A stretch of DNA of 64,000 nucleotides, from the NCBI GenBank assembly GCA_944322675.1, contig CALUPO010000002.1:1-64000 (forward strand). Reading direction: 5' to 3'. The stretch comes from Candidatus Gastranaerophilales bacterium. GTDB lineage: Bacteria > Cyanobacteriota > Vampirovibrionia > Gastranaerophilales > Gastranaerophilaceae. The stretch's first letter is position 1. The number at the start of each line of letters is the position of its first letter. Shown here piece by piece: positions 7,791-15,951 of this stretch. Position numbers and translations under genes: made by a program. Under the pieces are notes generated by a model. It was not told the origin of the DNA. It saw only the letters and a list, made by a program, of their open reading frames with translations, and made no database searches.

Positions 7791-8699
7791 TTATACATTG
7801 CCTATTGCAATTTTTGATAAAATTTCTTTAAAATCTTCATACAAAAGTTTAGCAAATTGAGTAGTATCAATTTGTGAAGCAACAATTGCCATTAAATTGT
7901 CAGGAAGTCTTGAAACCATATTTATTAAATTTTTTTGTTCGAGAACTTCCATATTTGCTATTATTTCTTCCTTGTCAAGCTCTCGATATGGATTTGTTAA
8001 AGCTTCAGGAGAAAATTCCTCGTAAATTTCGGGTTTTTCTCGTCCCATTTGAAAAATCATCATCATTTTGCCTTCAGGTTCCATAATTTTCATAGCACGT
8101 TTAAAAGCATTATCATCTAAAGATGAAATGTTATTTATTACTTCATCTTTATTTGGTTCCATTAATGGCATACCTGTTATTGTTTCGTACATTTGAAATA
8201 ATATTTCATCTGGTATTTTATCTAAGTGTTCGACCATATCTTCTTTTTTAACTTTATAACTATCAAAAAACTTATTTAATTCTTTTTCATTAGTTAAAGT
8301 TAGAAATTTTTCAGGTGAAAACTTATTAAATAGCATTTTTGTCAATTCTTCTTTTGGCAAATCTTTCATTAAATCCATCAAGGTGTCCTGTGTATAAAAA
8401 TTCAACCCGACTGTAAGTTCGTTATTTTCAAGCAAGGGAAGTAAATTTATTAAATCTGTTGTGTTCATATTATTTAATATAGCCGTTTTATTTTCATAAT
8501 TATCGAGTTTAAAAAACTCAATCATTTTTTGCGGATTTTGTAAAATTTCTTTATCAAATTCTTGAGCTTTTTTATTACCTGATGCTGCTTCAAGTTCAAT
8601 AATTTCCTCAATAGGCTTATCTTCGTAAGCTTTTAAGCGTGAAGCGGGAATATTAAAAAGCTGAGTTAACATGTATAAATTTATGTTTAAGTCAATCAT
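7791..8699 (-). CDS. Hypothetical helical-repeat protein
   Basis: No family with known function is recognised. The 302 residues have no signal peptide or membrane segment and are rich in acidic, Leu and Met residues. Repeated short helices read like NMNTTDLINLLPLLE, DLPKEELTKMLFN, KIPDEILFQMYET and RLPDNLMAIVASQ. The spacing recalls the N-terminal superhelical domain of MgtE or FliG-like proteins, but the match is by eye and weak. It is a single gene between the WecG-type gene and a divergently read small gene. Confidence 0.75.
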   Translation of the reverse strand: MIDLNINLYMLTQLFNIPASRLKAYEDKPIEEIIELEAASGNKKAQEFDKEILQNPQKMIEFFKLDNYENKTAILNNMNTTDLINLLPLLENNELTVGLNFYTQDTLMDLMKDLPKEELTKMLFNKFSPEKFLTLTNEKELNKFFDSYKVKKEDMVEHLDKIPDEILFQMYETITGMPLMEPNKDEVINNISSLDDNAFKRAMKIMEPEGKMMMIFQMGREKPEIYEEFSPEALTNPYRELDKEEIIANMEVLEQKNLINMVSRLPDNLMAIVASQIDTTQFAKLLYEDFKEILSKIAIGNV

Positions 8700-8885
8700 T
8701 TTATGTGTTTTTACTCCGCAATTTTTTCAAATTACCTTTAATATTATAAAGTATTTTCGTTAAAAAATATTGACTTTTTATATACTAAAGTTAACAAAAA
8801 TTTACATTTTGTTTTCTAACAAATAATATAATATACTTTAAATAAGTATAACCTTAAATTCAAAGAAGCTGGGAGCGTGTTATTT

Positions 8886-9209
8886 ATGCAGAAAAAAAGA
8901 TGGTACGATAAGCATGATAAAATATCCGAAACATTTGAAATTATGAGTAATTTAAGTATTGAACTTCAAAATGAAATTGCCGGACATATATTGGAAGCAG
9001 CAAAAACTTTAAAAGAATTTCATAAAGAAGAACCGCAACCTGAATTAAGTTTAGGATTAAATCGTGTTTTAGGGTTATATAATTATCAGAAAAAACGCAG
9101 ATGGTATGATAATAAGTCTTATAAACTACAAGCTGCAATGAAAGCAATATCTACTTTAAGTGAGAATGATTATAAAGCAATTATGGAAAGTATTTATGCT
9201 TGTTTATAA
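8886..9209 (+). CDS. Small protein with duplicated KRWYD unit
   Basis: Function is unknown. I choose ATG 8886 over GTG 8877 because GGGAG at 8871-8875 is then about 10 bases away. The 107-residue protein is two copies of one unit. KKRWYDKHDKISETFEIM is followed by an amphipathic helix, and the second half repeats KKRRWYDNKSYKLQAAMKAI with a similar helix. A 15-20 residue linker joins them. Conserved Arg-Trp-Tyr-Asp at the head of each unit suggests a binding surface. It is followed by tRNA-Arg on the same strand. Confidence 0.8.
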   Translation: MQKKRWYDKHDKISETFEIMSNLSIELQNEIAGHILEAAKTLKEFHKEEPQPELSLGLNRVLGLYNYQKKRRWYDNKSYKLQAAMKAISTLSENDYKAIMESIYACL

Positions 9210-9253
9210 ATATTTTTGTTTATGTTTTAATAACTTTTATAGGATTTGTTCAA

Positions 9254-9327
9254 GCGCCCGTAGCTCAGCAGGATAGAGCGTAGGTCTCCGAAGCCTAAGG
9301 TCATGGGTTCAATTCCCGTCGGGCGTA
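9254..9327 (+). tRNA. tRNA-Arg (anticodon CCG)
   Basis: The cloverleaf folds fully: acceptor GCGCCCG with CGGGCGT (one G-U), D stem GCTC/GAGC, anticodon stem TAGGT/GCCTA around loop CTCCGAA, and T arm ATGGG-TTCAATT-CCCGT, discriminator A. CCA is not encoded. The 3' end overlaps, on the other strand, the last codons of the transporter gene at 9309-10217. Confidence 0.96.
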
Positions 9328-10217
9328 TTTTTAATAGTTACATTATCTCGTTTTTTTAAAATTATAAGTGAAACTCCTATAAGAATAAATATAACACCTA
9401 AAATTATTCTAAAAGTTAATTGTTCGTTAAAAATAAGTGCACCAATAAATAATGCAGTTAATGGTTCAAAAGAACCTAATAATGCTGTTTTGGTTGAACC
9501 TATAAGTTTTATTGAATATGTTATTGTTTCAAGTGACATAATTGTAGGAATTATAGCAAGACCCAGCACATAACACCATAATATTGGTTTAGTTATTAAT
9601 TGTAATTCTGTACAGAATTTAAGATTTATAATATAAACTGTTAAGCCAAATAACATAACATAAAATGATAATATATTCGGTTTAAGTTTTTTTAAAACTT
9701 TTATTTTTTTTACACCAACTAAATATAATGCATAAAATAAAGCTGATAGTAAAACAATTATAACTCCTTTCAAATTTATTCCTGAAATTGAACCTTTGTA
9801 TAAAAGTGTAATGCCAAATGAGGTTAATAAAAGTGAGTAAACTGTTATTTTATTTATTTTTTCTTTGAAAAATAATGACATAATTATAGTAACAAACACA
9901 GGATATATAAAAAGTATAGTGCAGGCAATTCCTGCATCAATATAATTAAATGCTTCAAAAAGTAAAAGAGATGATAATGAAAAAAATAATCCTATAATAA
10001 AAAGAGGTACAACCGATTTTAGAGGTATTTTAAATGATTGTTTTTTTAAAAGTTTGAGCCATAATCCAAAAATTAATAAAGCTATTCCATAACGGTAAAA
10101 CAAAACAGAATTCACTTTTAAGCCATACATATAAAGTGGCAATGCAAATAAAGGATTGGTTCCATAACTTATTGCAGCAATTATTCCATAAATAAAACCT
10201 ATATTTTTCTTTTTCAT
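9309..10217 (-). CDS. EamA/DMT family transporter
   Basis: This is a ten-helix drug/metabolite-transporter-type permease of 302 residues with two EamA halves. Its hydrophobic pattern is regular, and ISYGTNPLFALPLY in helix 1 and SLETITYSIKLIGSTKTALLGSFEPLTALFIGALIF in the second half are family-like. The second-half segment lies around residues 230-265. The substrate is unknown. The stop codon lies inside the tRNA-Arg gene on the opposite strand, so the last six codons are antisense to the T arm and acceptor. It appears to be transcribed alone. Confidence 0.9.
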   Translation of the reverse strand: MKKKNIGFIYGIIAAISYGTNPLFALPLYMYGLKVNSVLFYRYGIALLIFGLWLKLLKKQSFKIPLKSVVPLFIIGLFFSLSSLLLFEAFNYIDAGIACTILFIYPVFVTIIMSLFFKEKINKITVYSLLLTSFGITLLYKGSISGINLKGVIIVLLSALFYALYLVGVKKIKVLKKLKPNILSFYVMLFGLTVYIINLKFCTELQLITKPILWCYVLGLAIIPTIMSLETITYSIKLIGSTKTALLGSFEPLTALFIGALIFNEQLTFRIILGVIFILIGVSLIILKKRDNVTIKNTPDGN

Positions 10218-10273
10218 AATGTGTATCTATATTAAAATAAAAGAAACTTAAGATATTTTTAAAAGTAAATTAT

Positions 10274-10873
10274 TTACGGGCAAAAATCTTGTCTTAAAAG
10301 AATCGTAACTTCTTTTCCGGCTTTCATAACAGTATGTTTACCATGATGATAAACATTTGTAGGACAAAACTGTAAAACCCCTTTATTCCATCCGGACGGA
10401 TAATGAGGAACTTTATCGTAATATAAAGGTGCTGTCATTTCTCCACCTATAATCTGATCATCTTTGTTTCCTACATATCCATCTATTGGATGTTCTGTAT
10501 TATCAGGGAATATTACTTTTGTTATGTTTATTTTCAAAACACCATTTGTTCCCTGAACAGGTTCTCGAACAGTTGTTATTTCTCCTACAAAAACAGAACC
10601 TGCAGGAAGGACAACCTCATCTTCAATATACATCGTTTGAGGATTTAAAAATGTAACTCTATCTCCCTCATCTGCAGTTTGGGTTGATATTTCACGTTGA
10701 TTTATGGCATTTAAAAAAGCACCCTTTTGTATTCTTAATTGTTTTTGAGGTTTATCATCAAGCATTTCATATACTTCATAGTCATTATTTTGTGCTGCAA
10801 AAGTTATTATTGTTACATTAAAAAATAACAAAGTTATAAATAATTTAAAACAACTTTTTAATATTTTTTTCAT
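10274..10873 (-). CDS. Secreted protein, paralogue of the 19410-20543 product
   Basis: The 199-residue protein begins with a clear Sec signal peptide (hydrophobic residues 10-25, likely cleaved after TFA). The mature part contains EGDRVTFLNP and LPAGSVFVGEITTV, then LKINITKVIFPDNTEHPIDG. The pattern (LP-x-G-[ST] ... G-x-[IV] ... DG/DN ... P-I-x-G) is shared with the protein at 19410-20543. It recalls the beta-barrel domain of TrbI/VirB10-type proteins, but that link is tentative. It ends in a Cys-Pro. Function is unknown; an envelope location is likely. Confidence 0.8.
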   Translation of the reverse strand: MKKILKSCFKLFITLLFFNVTIITFAAQNNDYEVYEMLDDKPQKQLRIQKGAFLNAINQREISTQTADEGDRVTFLNPQTMYIEDEVVLPAGSVFVGEITTVREPVQGTNGVLKINITKVIFPDNTEHPIDGYVGNKDDQIIGGEMTAPLYYDKVPHYPSGWNKGVLQFCPTNVYHHGKHTVMKAGKEVTILLRQDFCP

Positions 10874-10974
10874 AAATTACCTCGTAAATTAATTGGATTT
10901 TATAATTATAACATATTCTTCTTAATATTGTATAATATTCATTTATTTTAAATTAATGATTACAAGGAGGACCT

Positions 10975-11166
10975 ATGAAAAAAGTTAAATTAAAATCATG
11001 TGAAAATTTGTGTGATATTGAAATACAAATAAGAAAAATTAGAGACAATTTAAACATTCTTGAGGATTATTGTCATTATAATCTTGAAAATAACAAAATA
11101 TGCTCTATTCTAAGTATAATTGAACAAACTAAATATTATATTGAAAATATACAAAAACATTTTTAG
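10975..11166 (+). CDS. Small hypothetical protein (63 aa)
   Basis: A strong AAGGAGG sits just upstream of the ATG, which supports real translation. The product is Lys/Ile/Asn-rich, with three Cys (two in SCENLCD near the start) and a helical C-terminal half (SIIEQTKYYIENIQKHF). There is no membrane segment or signal peptide. It is read toward the convergent ogt-like gene. Function is unknown. Confidence 0.7.
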   Translation: MKKVKLKSCENLCDIEIQIRKIRDNLNILEDYCHYNLENNKICSILSIIEQTKYYIENIQKHF

Positions 11167-11177
11167 TTTTTATTAAT

Positions 11178-11642
11178 TTACTTTTCAAGTTGAATTAAAA
11201 ATTGTTTCAAATATAATCCGCCCCGATATCCTGTCAATTTACCATTTTTACCAATTACTCTATGGCATGGAATAAATATCGGGATTGGATTTTTATTATT
11301 TGCAAGACCACATGCACGAGCACTATTTGGATTTTTTATATTTTGTGCAATATCCCAATAACTTCTTGTTTCTCCATAGGGTATTTGTAAAAGTTCATAC
11401 CATACGTTTTTTTGAAACCCGGTACCTTTAGGATTAAGTTTTATATCAAAATATTTACGTTTCTTGTTTAAATATTCATTGAGTTGATTTTTTGCATCTT
11501 TTAATATTAAAGTTTCATTTATTTGTTCATTTTTACTTTCATCTGGTGTAATTCTTCCAAATTCTAATCTGGTTAAAAGACCAAATTCTTCATATAGAGT
11601 AATATAACCTATTTTTGTTTCATATGTATAGATATTTATCAC
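11178..11642 (-). CDS. ogt: Methylated-DNA--protein-cysteine methyltransferase
   Basis: This is a suicide repair enzyme that takes the alkyl group from O6-alkylguanine onto its own cysteine. The active-site motif IPCHRVIG is present, preceded by the helix-turn-helix region (IPYGETRSYWDIAQNI) and the RACGLANNKNP arginine-finger region. I prefer the GTG start at 11642, with GGAG 8 bases upstream, over an in-frame TTG at 11663 that lies at the end of the upstream gene. The N-terminal domain (YETKIGYITLYEE) matches the family. It is the last gene of a four-gene operon. Confidence 0.94.
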   Translation of the reverse strand: MINIYTYETKIGYITLYEEFGLLTRLEFGRITPDESKNEQINETLILKDAKNQLNEYLNKKRKYFDIKLNPKGTGFQKNVWYELLQIPYGETRSYWDIAQNIKNPNSARACGLANNKNPIPIFIPCHRVIGKNGKLTGYRGGLYLKQFLIQLEK

Positions 11643-11659
11643 TATTATATCTCCATTAA

Positions 11660-12082
11660 TCAATTATATAATATAAATTTACGACATAGAAAGTTAAAGG
11701 TAAACGTAAAACCTGTTGAAATTACTTTTGATATTAAATAATGAATGTTTAGACACTGAGTAAATAAAAACATACAAATTTCAAGAATAATTAGACTTAT
11801 TATTCCTATTGAGAAAAAAATTAAAAATGAATTTAACAATTTTTGTTTTTTACCTTTGCCTGTAAAAACAAATTTTTCACATAAAATAAAATGCAATATA
11901 CTGGCTAAAATATATGAAATACTTACTGAAATTAAATAATAAATATGTAAAATTTCTACCTGAAATGCAAGAAGTATAAAATCAAAACAGGTTATTAAGA
12001 TTCCTATTAAAATATATCTAAAATATTCATCAAATAATTTTTTTATATATTTTTCTTTATAATTGTATGCTAATTGTTTCAT
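11660..12082 (-). CDS. GtrA family membrane protein
   Basis: GtrA-type proteins are four-helix membrane proteins thought to flip lipid-linked sugars during glycosylation of surface polymers. This one has 140 residues, four hydrophobic segments and the family ending FNFLCRKFILYN. It overlaps the DUF4127 gene by 4 bases, so it is translationally coupled. No glycosyltransferase partner lies next to it, so its substrate is open. Confidence 0.9.
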   Translation of the reverse strand: MKQLAYNYKEKYIKKLFDEYFRYILIGILITCFDFILLAFQVEILHIYYLISVSISYILASILHFILCEKFVFTGKGKKQKLLNSFLIFFSIGIISLIILEICMFLFTQCLNIHYLISKVISTGFTFTFNFLCRKFILYN

Positions 12083-13512
12083 AATTCTATACGTATTTCA
12101 AAAAATCTTTTCCACGGATATGTATAGTAAATATTATCCAAATTATAGTTTAACATAATTTCTATTTGTTTTTGGTATTTGTCCATATATTTCTTTAAAA
12201 TTTTATTGTTTAAGTTTTTAATATTACTTTTTAGTTTTTGTCTTACAAAGCCTTGATATATCCAATCATCAAGGAGTCTTTTTGCTTGTATTTTTTTAAA
12301 TATATTTTCATTTGCATCTTCCTCCTTTGAGCAATATTTAATTATTGCACAGGCTAGAGCTGAACCAAGCGAATTTGATGATGTATTCCAGGCACTATAG
12401 CCTAAAAATTTTTCATTTTTAAATATTTTTTTATTATTTTTAACAAAATCAAAATCTGCACCGTTTGCATTTAAAATATCAACTACAAAAAAAGGTTTTA
12501 TTATTGAATTTAAAGGAATTATATATTTTGATGTTTGTTCAAAAATGCCCATAACAAGTTCACCTTGCTCATTTGTAAAGTTATTTACAAATAATATACA
12601 ATCAGCATCAGCTATATTTGTAATTTCACATCCAGAAATCATAATAGATTCACTTATTGAATCTTTGACAGATTTATTTTCGTATTTTGAAACTTTATTT
12701 ATAGATAATGGATTTGCATAATTTATAGCTATTTTTATTTTTTTATTTCTATTTCTATTAAAAATATCATTATAAGCTTTTGTTGCAAGTATAAAAGGTA
12801 TTTCATCAGCTCCTGTTTTTATAAAAAAATTATCTATTCCTTTTCCTTTTTTATTTAGTATAAAACTTTCAAAAATATTTAATCCATATTCACTACAATC
12901 ATCAAGGGAGAAAATAAGTGTATTAAAAATTTTATTTTTTTGTAAATTCAAATAATATTTATTAATTTTAAAATTACGTAATCTTGTTTGAATATAATCT
13001 TTTAGAATATCTTTTGGGATTTGTTTTTTCAACTCTTTTAATTTAGGTATTAAGGTTAAATTTTTTTGGTTTATCATCTTATGCACAATTGTTGAATATT
13101 CAAAAATAAGTTTGCCATATTTATCCCAATATACTTTTTCTTCTTCATTAATGTTATTATTTGAAATACGCATAATACTAGAAAAAGCATATATTTTCGC
13201 ATTATGCTTTTTCATAATTTTTAAAAATCTATCAATACGTTTTTTTATTTTAACAAAGCTGTCACAAGTGCGTCTTGATGGGATAAGTCCGCCATATCCT
13301 ATTGTGTCAAGTGAGCAAATAACTATATCTATATTATTTAAATTTTTAAGCCATGACAATATTTTGCCAATCTTTGATACTTTTTTTAAACCACCCAAGA
13401 ACTCAACTGGAGGCATAAAAATGTTTATATTTTTATTTATAGATAACGTTTCATAAATTAAATCATAACAAACAGGTCGATTGTCAATTGGTATAACTGC
13501 AATATTTATCAT
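12079..13512 (-). CDS. DUF4127 family protein
   Basis: The N-terminus INIAVIPIDNRPVCYDL is characteristic of DUF4127. Further conserved blocks are SLDTIGYGGLIPSRR, FSSIMRISNNNINEEEKVYW, FSLDDCSEYG, KTGADEIPFILATKA and GYSAWNTSSNSLGSALACAI. The 477 residues lack a signal peptide. The family has no established biochemical function known to me; its conserved Asp, Glu and Asn residues suggest an enzyme. It overlaps its neighbours on both sides by 4 bases, in an operon with dCMP deaminase, GtrA and Ogt. Confidence 0.9.
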   Translation of the reverse strand: MINIAVIPIDNRPVCYDLIYETLSINKNINIFMPPVEFLGGLKKVSKIGKILSWLKNLNNIDIVICSLDTIGYGGLIPSRRTCDSFVKIKKRIDRFLKIMKKHNAKIYAFSSIMRISNNNINEEEKVYWDKYGKLIFEYSTIVHKMINQKNLTLIPKLKELKKQIPKDILKDYIQTRLRNFKINKYYLNLQKNKIFNTLIFSLDDCSEYGLNIFESFILNKKGKGIDNFFIKTGADEIPFILATKAYNDIFNRNRNKKIKIAINYANPLSINKVSKYENKSVKDSISESIMISGCEITNIADADCILFVNNFTNEQGELVMGIFEQTSKYIIPLNSIIKPFFVVDILNANGADFDFVKNNKKIFKNEKFLGYSAWNTSSNSLGSALACAIIKYCSKEEDANENIFKKIQAKRLLDDWIYQGFVRQKLKSNIKNLNNKILKKYMDKYQKQIEIMLNYNLDNIYYTYPWKRFFEIRIEL

Positions 13513-13961
13513 AATTTTAAAGTACTTTTAGATAGTTCATCAATAAAATTTTCAACTTCAAATCTTAAAATAGGTGAATTTTGATCCTTTTGAATTACAA
13601 TATTTTTAATCCCGGATTGAACAATAAACCGCTTGCATAAAATACAAACAAAATTATGTCCATATATATAAATAGTTGCATCTCTACATTTATCCATACC
13701 TGCTTGAATAATTGCATTCTGTTCGGCATGGATACTTCTGCATGTTTCATACCGCGTGCCTGATTCTATTTTGTTAGCTTCACGATAACAATAACCAAGT
13801 TCCATACACGAAACAACTTTACTTGGTGTTCCATTATAACCTGTTGATTTAATTGTTTTATTTTTATCAACAATAACCGCACCAACCTGTGCTCTTATAC
13901 AATTTGAGCGACTTGAAACAGTTTTTGCAATTTCTAAAAAATATTCATCCCAATTTTTCAT
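13509..13961 (-). CDS. dCMP deaminase family protein
   Basis: This is a zinc-dependent deaminase of the dCMP/ComEB type, supplying dUMP from dCMP or acting as a related cytidine deaminase. Motifs are RAQVGAVIVDKNK, STGYNGTPS, the catalytic SIHAEQNAI with the zinc His and proton-shuttle Glu, and the zinc pair CILCKR. The second pair usually follows a Pro (PC-x-x-C), which is replaced here (VCILC). At 150 residues the length is normal. It is the first gene of the operon that continues with DUF4127. Confidence 0.92.
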   Translation of the reverse strand: MKNWDEYFLEIAKTVSSRSNCIRAQVGAVIVDKNKTIKSTGYNGTPSKVVSCMELGYCYREANKIESGTRYETCRSIHAEQNAIIQAGMDKCRDATIYIYGHNFVCILCKRFIVQSGIKNIVIQKDQNSPILRFEVENFIDELSKSTLKL

Positions 13962-14050
13962 AAAAAATTTCTTTTAATATCTAATAATTTATACTCAAAT
14001 TTTATCATAAAGAAAAATTACGAACAATTTGATATATTTATTTTTGGGAT

Positions 14051-14098
14051 TTATATATCAGTTTACACTAAGTTTTATGTAAAGTTGTATATAAGTCC
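14051..14098 (-). repeat. Imperfect palindrome, copy B, inverted and without flanking element
   Basis: The reverse complement of this 48-bp segment is almost identical to 645-693, including the TTTACA and GTGTAAA arms and the GGACTTATATACAAC edge. Unlike the other two copies it is not attached to a repeat element, so it may be an unoccupied site. It lies between the deaminase gene start and the tRNA-Ala promoter. Confidence 0.8.
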
Positions 14099-14111
14099 CC
14101 AATTTACCATA

Positions 14112-14140
14112 TTGTAATATTTTTTTTCTTGTAATAAAAT
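14112..14140 (+). promoter_or_regulatory. Promoter of tRNA-Ala
   Basis: TTGTAA at 14112-14117 and TAAAAT at 14135-14140 are separated by 17 bases. The start would fall about 10 bases before the mature tRNA. Confidence 0.5.
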
Positions 14141-14156
14141 AAATTATAGTTTATAT

Positions 14157-14229
14157 GGGACATTAGCGCAGCTGGTAGCGCACAACACTGGCAGTGTTGG
14201 GGTCAGGGGTTCAAATCCCCTATGTTCCA
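14157..14229 (+). tRNA. tRNA-Ala (anticodon GGC)
   Basis: The acceptor GGGACAT/ATGTTCC contains the G3-U70 pair that defines alanine identity. Other arms are D stem GCGC/GCGC, anticodon stem CAACA/TGTTG around CTGGCAG, and T arm AGGGG-TTCAAAT-CCCCT, discriminator A. CCA is not encoded. Confidence 0.97.
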
Positions 14230-14664
14230 GTTTTGTTGTAGATTTTAGTATAATATAGTAGATATTTATAGTTTATCCGGACAGTTGCAATTGGAATTTT
14301 GTCACAAGTATGCCGATATTTAGGGTGGTTGAGGCAGGTTTATATTGTAAAGATTTGTTAGACTTTTCTTGCACTTTTGTCCTATTTTTTGCATTATATT
14401 GCACTTATATTTACGTTTTTTAGTCATTTTGATGCCTTAAACTTCGAATATATTTGAACATTTTCCCATGCAACAAAGTGTAAGATAGTGCAAAAAATAA
14501 CGTATCTAGCACTTTGATATGTGTTGAAATATCTCTGAGATTGATATTTAGGATTTAATTTGTGCAGAGAGGTGAGAGATGAATGTGATAAGGTAATTTA
14601 GTATGACAAACTCCACACAAAAAAATGTAAACAAATAGAACTTACAAAACCAAAACTTATATGA
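14230..14664. other. Intergenic stretch after tRNA-Ala, probably decayed coding sequence
   Basis: I find no intact gene in these 435 bases. Short open stretches occur on both strands, for example a 36-codon minus-strand frame starting MTKKRKYKCN, and a plus-strand stretch near 14604-14664 whose peptide seems to lead, through frameshifts, into the pseudogene that follows. The position just after a tRNA gene fits the scar of an integrated element, but no att duplication was found by eye. Confidence 0.4.
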
Positions 14665-15465
14665 ATCCTTTATTACAAAATAAATAAAATTTGCGATAAA
14701 TGGATTAAAAATGGAGAAAGTACTAAAAATAACATTAATTTAAATGATGACATTAAAAATTTAAGAAAATACTTGCCAACACTAGATGTATGGTTAGATG
14801 TCAAAGACGCGAAATTACATTATGTTGCGAATATAATACCTTCTCTTGATTGGGAACTAGGTTTATTGGGTATTAGATTATCTTTTGAACCTACGAATAT
14901 TGAAAATTTATACAAAAACTTCAAGAAAGAATATGAGAAATCTAATATATTAAATCAAAAAGATGAAAGATTAAAAATTAAACCTAAAAATATGAAAAAA
15001 TTTTTAGACAATAAAAGTGCATCTTATTTTAAAATAAAACCATTTATAATAGAAACCAACTTATATGATACTTCAGAAGAAGAATTCATCAAAAAGTATT
15101 ACGAAAATGAAGCAGACCAATATCCTTTTGATGAGTTGATAAGAATAGACATAATTGATGCAAATAGAGGCTTTTCGGATGCAAATAATGAAAGTTATGG
15201 CTATTATTGATGATAAAGAAAGTAGAGGCTTTATGTTCAAATATGACAAACTTTTTGGTATAAATCCTCTTTCAGATGCTGATATAAAGAATCAAAATGA
15301 AGGTAAAGAAACTAGTATTGATAGGCCAAAAGATTATTTTATGTTATTTGCACAAGGGCAAAAGAAAGTCTTGCAATAGTTGTATATACAAATAATCCAG
15401 ACGAATTAAAGAAAAAACTATTAGTAAAAAAATGGTTTACTGAAAAAGAGATTATTGACATGTAA
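14665..15465 (+). pseudogene. Frameshifted remnant of an unidentified gene
   Basis: Three consecutive coding-like stretches lie in shifting frames. The first runs from 14665 to about 15205 (KICDKWIKNGEST...RIDIIDANRGFSDANN) with no usable start. The second runs from about 15200 to 15376 (IIDDKESRGFMFKYDKLFGI...DYFMLFAQGQKK). The third runs from about 15370 to 15465 (SLAIVVYTNNPDELKKKLL...KEIIDM and stop). They read as one protein broken by at least two frameshifts, with its 5' end missing. I do not recognise the family. Confidence 0.65.
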
Positions 15466-15657
15466 TTTTATTATAAATAGCTCATCTCCATCTCATAGTT
15501 AATTAAATCTTGTACTGTATGTTAAATTACAATATTAAATATTCTTTATTTTTTCACTTTTATACTAAAATAATTTTTGTGCAATAATTTTACAAAAATT
15601 TGCAATAATTTTTAAAATACATTAAAATAATATTATACAAGTCGGGAGTTTTAAGAA

Positions 15658-15951
15658 ATGAATAAAATAGTTTTTACACTTTTTATATTTATATTAGGAA
15701 TAAATACAGCAAATGCCTCCATGACAGGTGCTGATATGACTTCAACAACTGTTTTAAAAAATTTAAGGTATTCTGATGAAACAATAAGATTAATACAATT
15801 AAAAACAACAAATCTTTTTGCTGAACCTATTGAAGTTGAAAATGAAAAAAATTATATAAAATTTTATAAATATTTAAACCCTGGAACTGATGGTTTGGAG
15901 TTTGGATTGCGTGAGATAAAATTTTATAGTAATTGGCGGGATACTTATTAA
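15658..15951 (+). CDS. Small secreted hypothetical protein (97 aa)
   Basis: A Sec signal peptide is evident (MNKIVFTLFIFILGINTANA, cleavage after ANA). GGGAG lies about 9 bases before the ATG. The mature chain of about 77 residues has no cysteine and ends aromatic-rich (REIKFYSNWRDTY). The last four bases overlap the convergent coaBC stop. Function is unknown; periplasmic location is likely. Confidence 0.75.
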   Translation: MNKIVFTLFIFILGINTANASMTGADMTSTTVLKNLRYSDETIRLIQLKTTNLFAEPIEVENEKNYIKFYKYLNPGTDGLEFGLREIKFYSNWRDTY

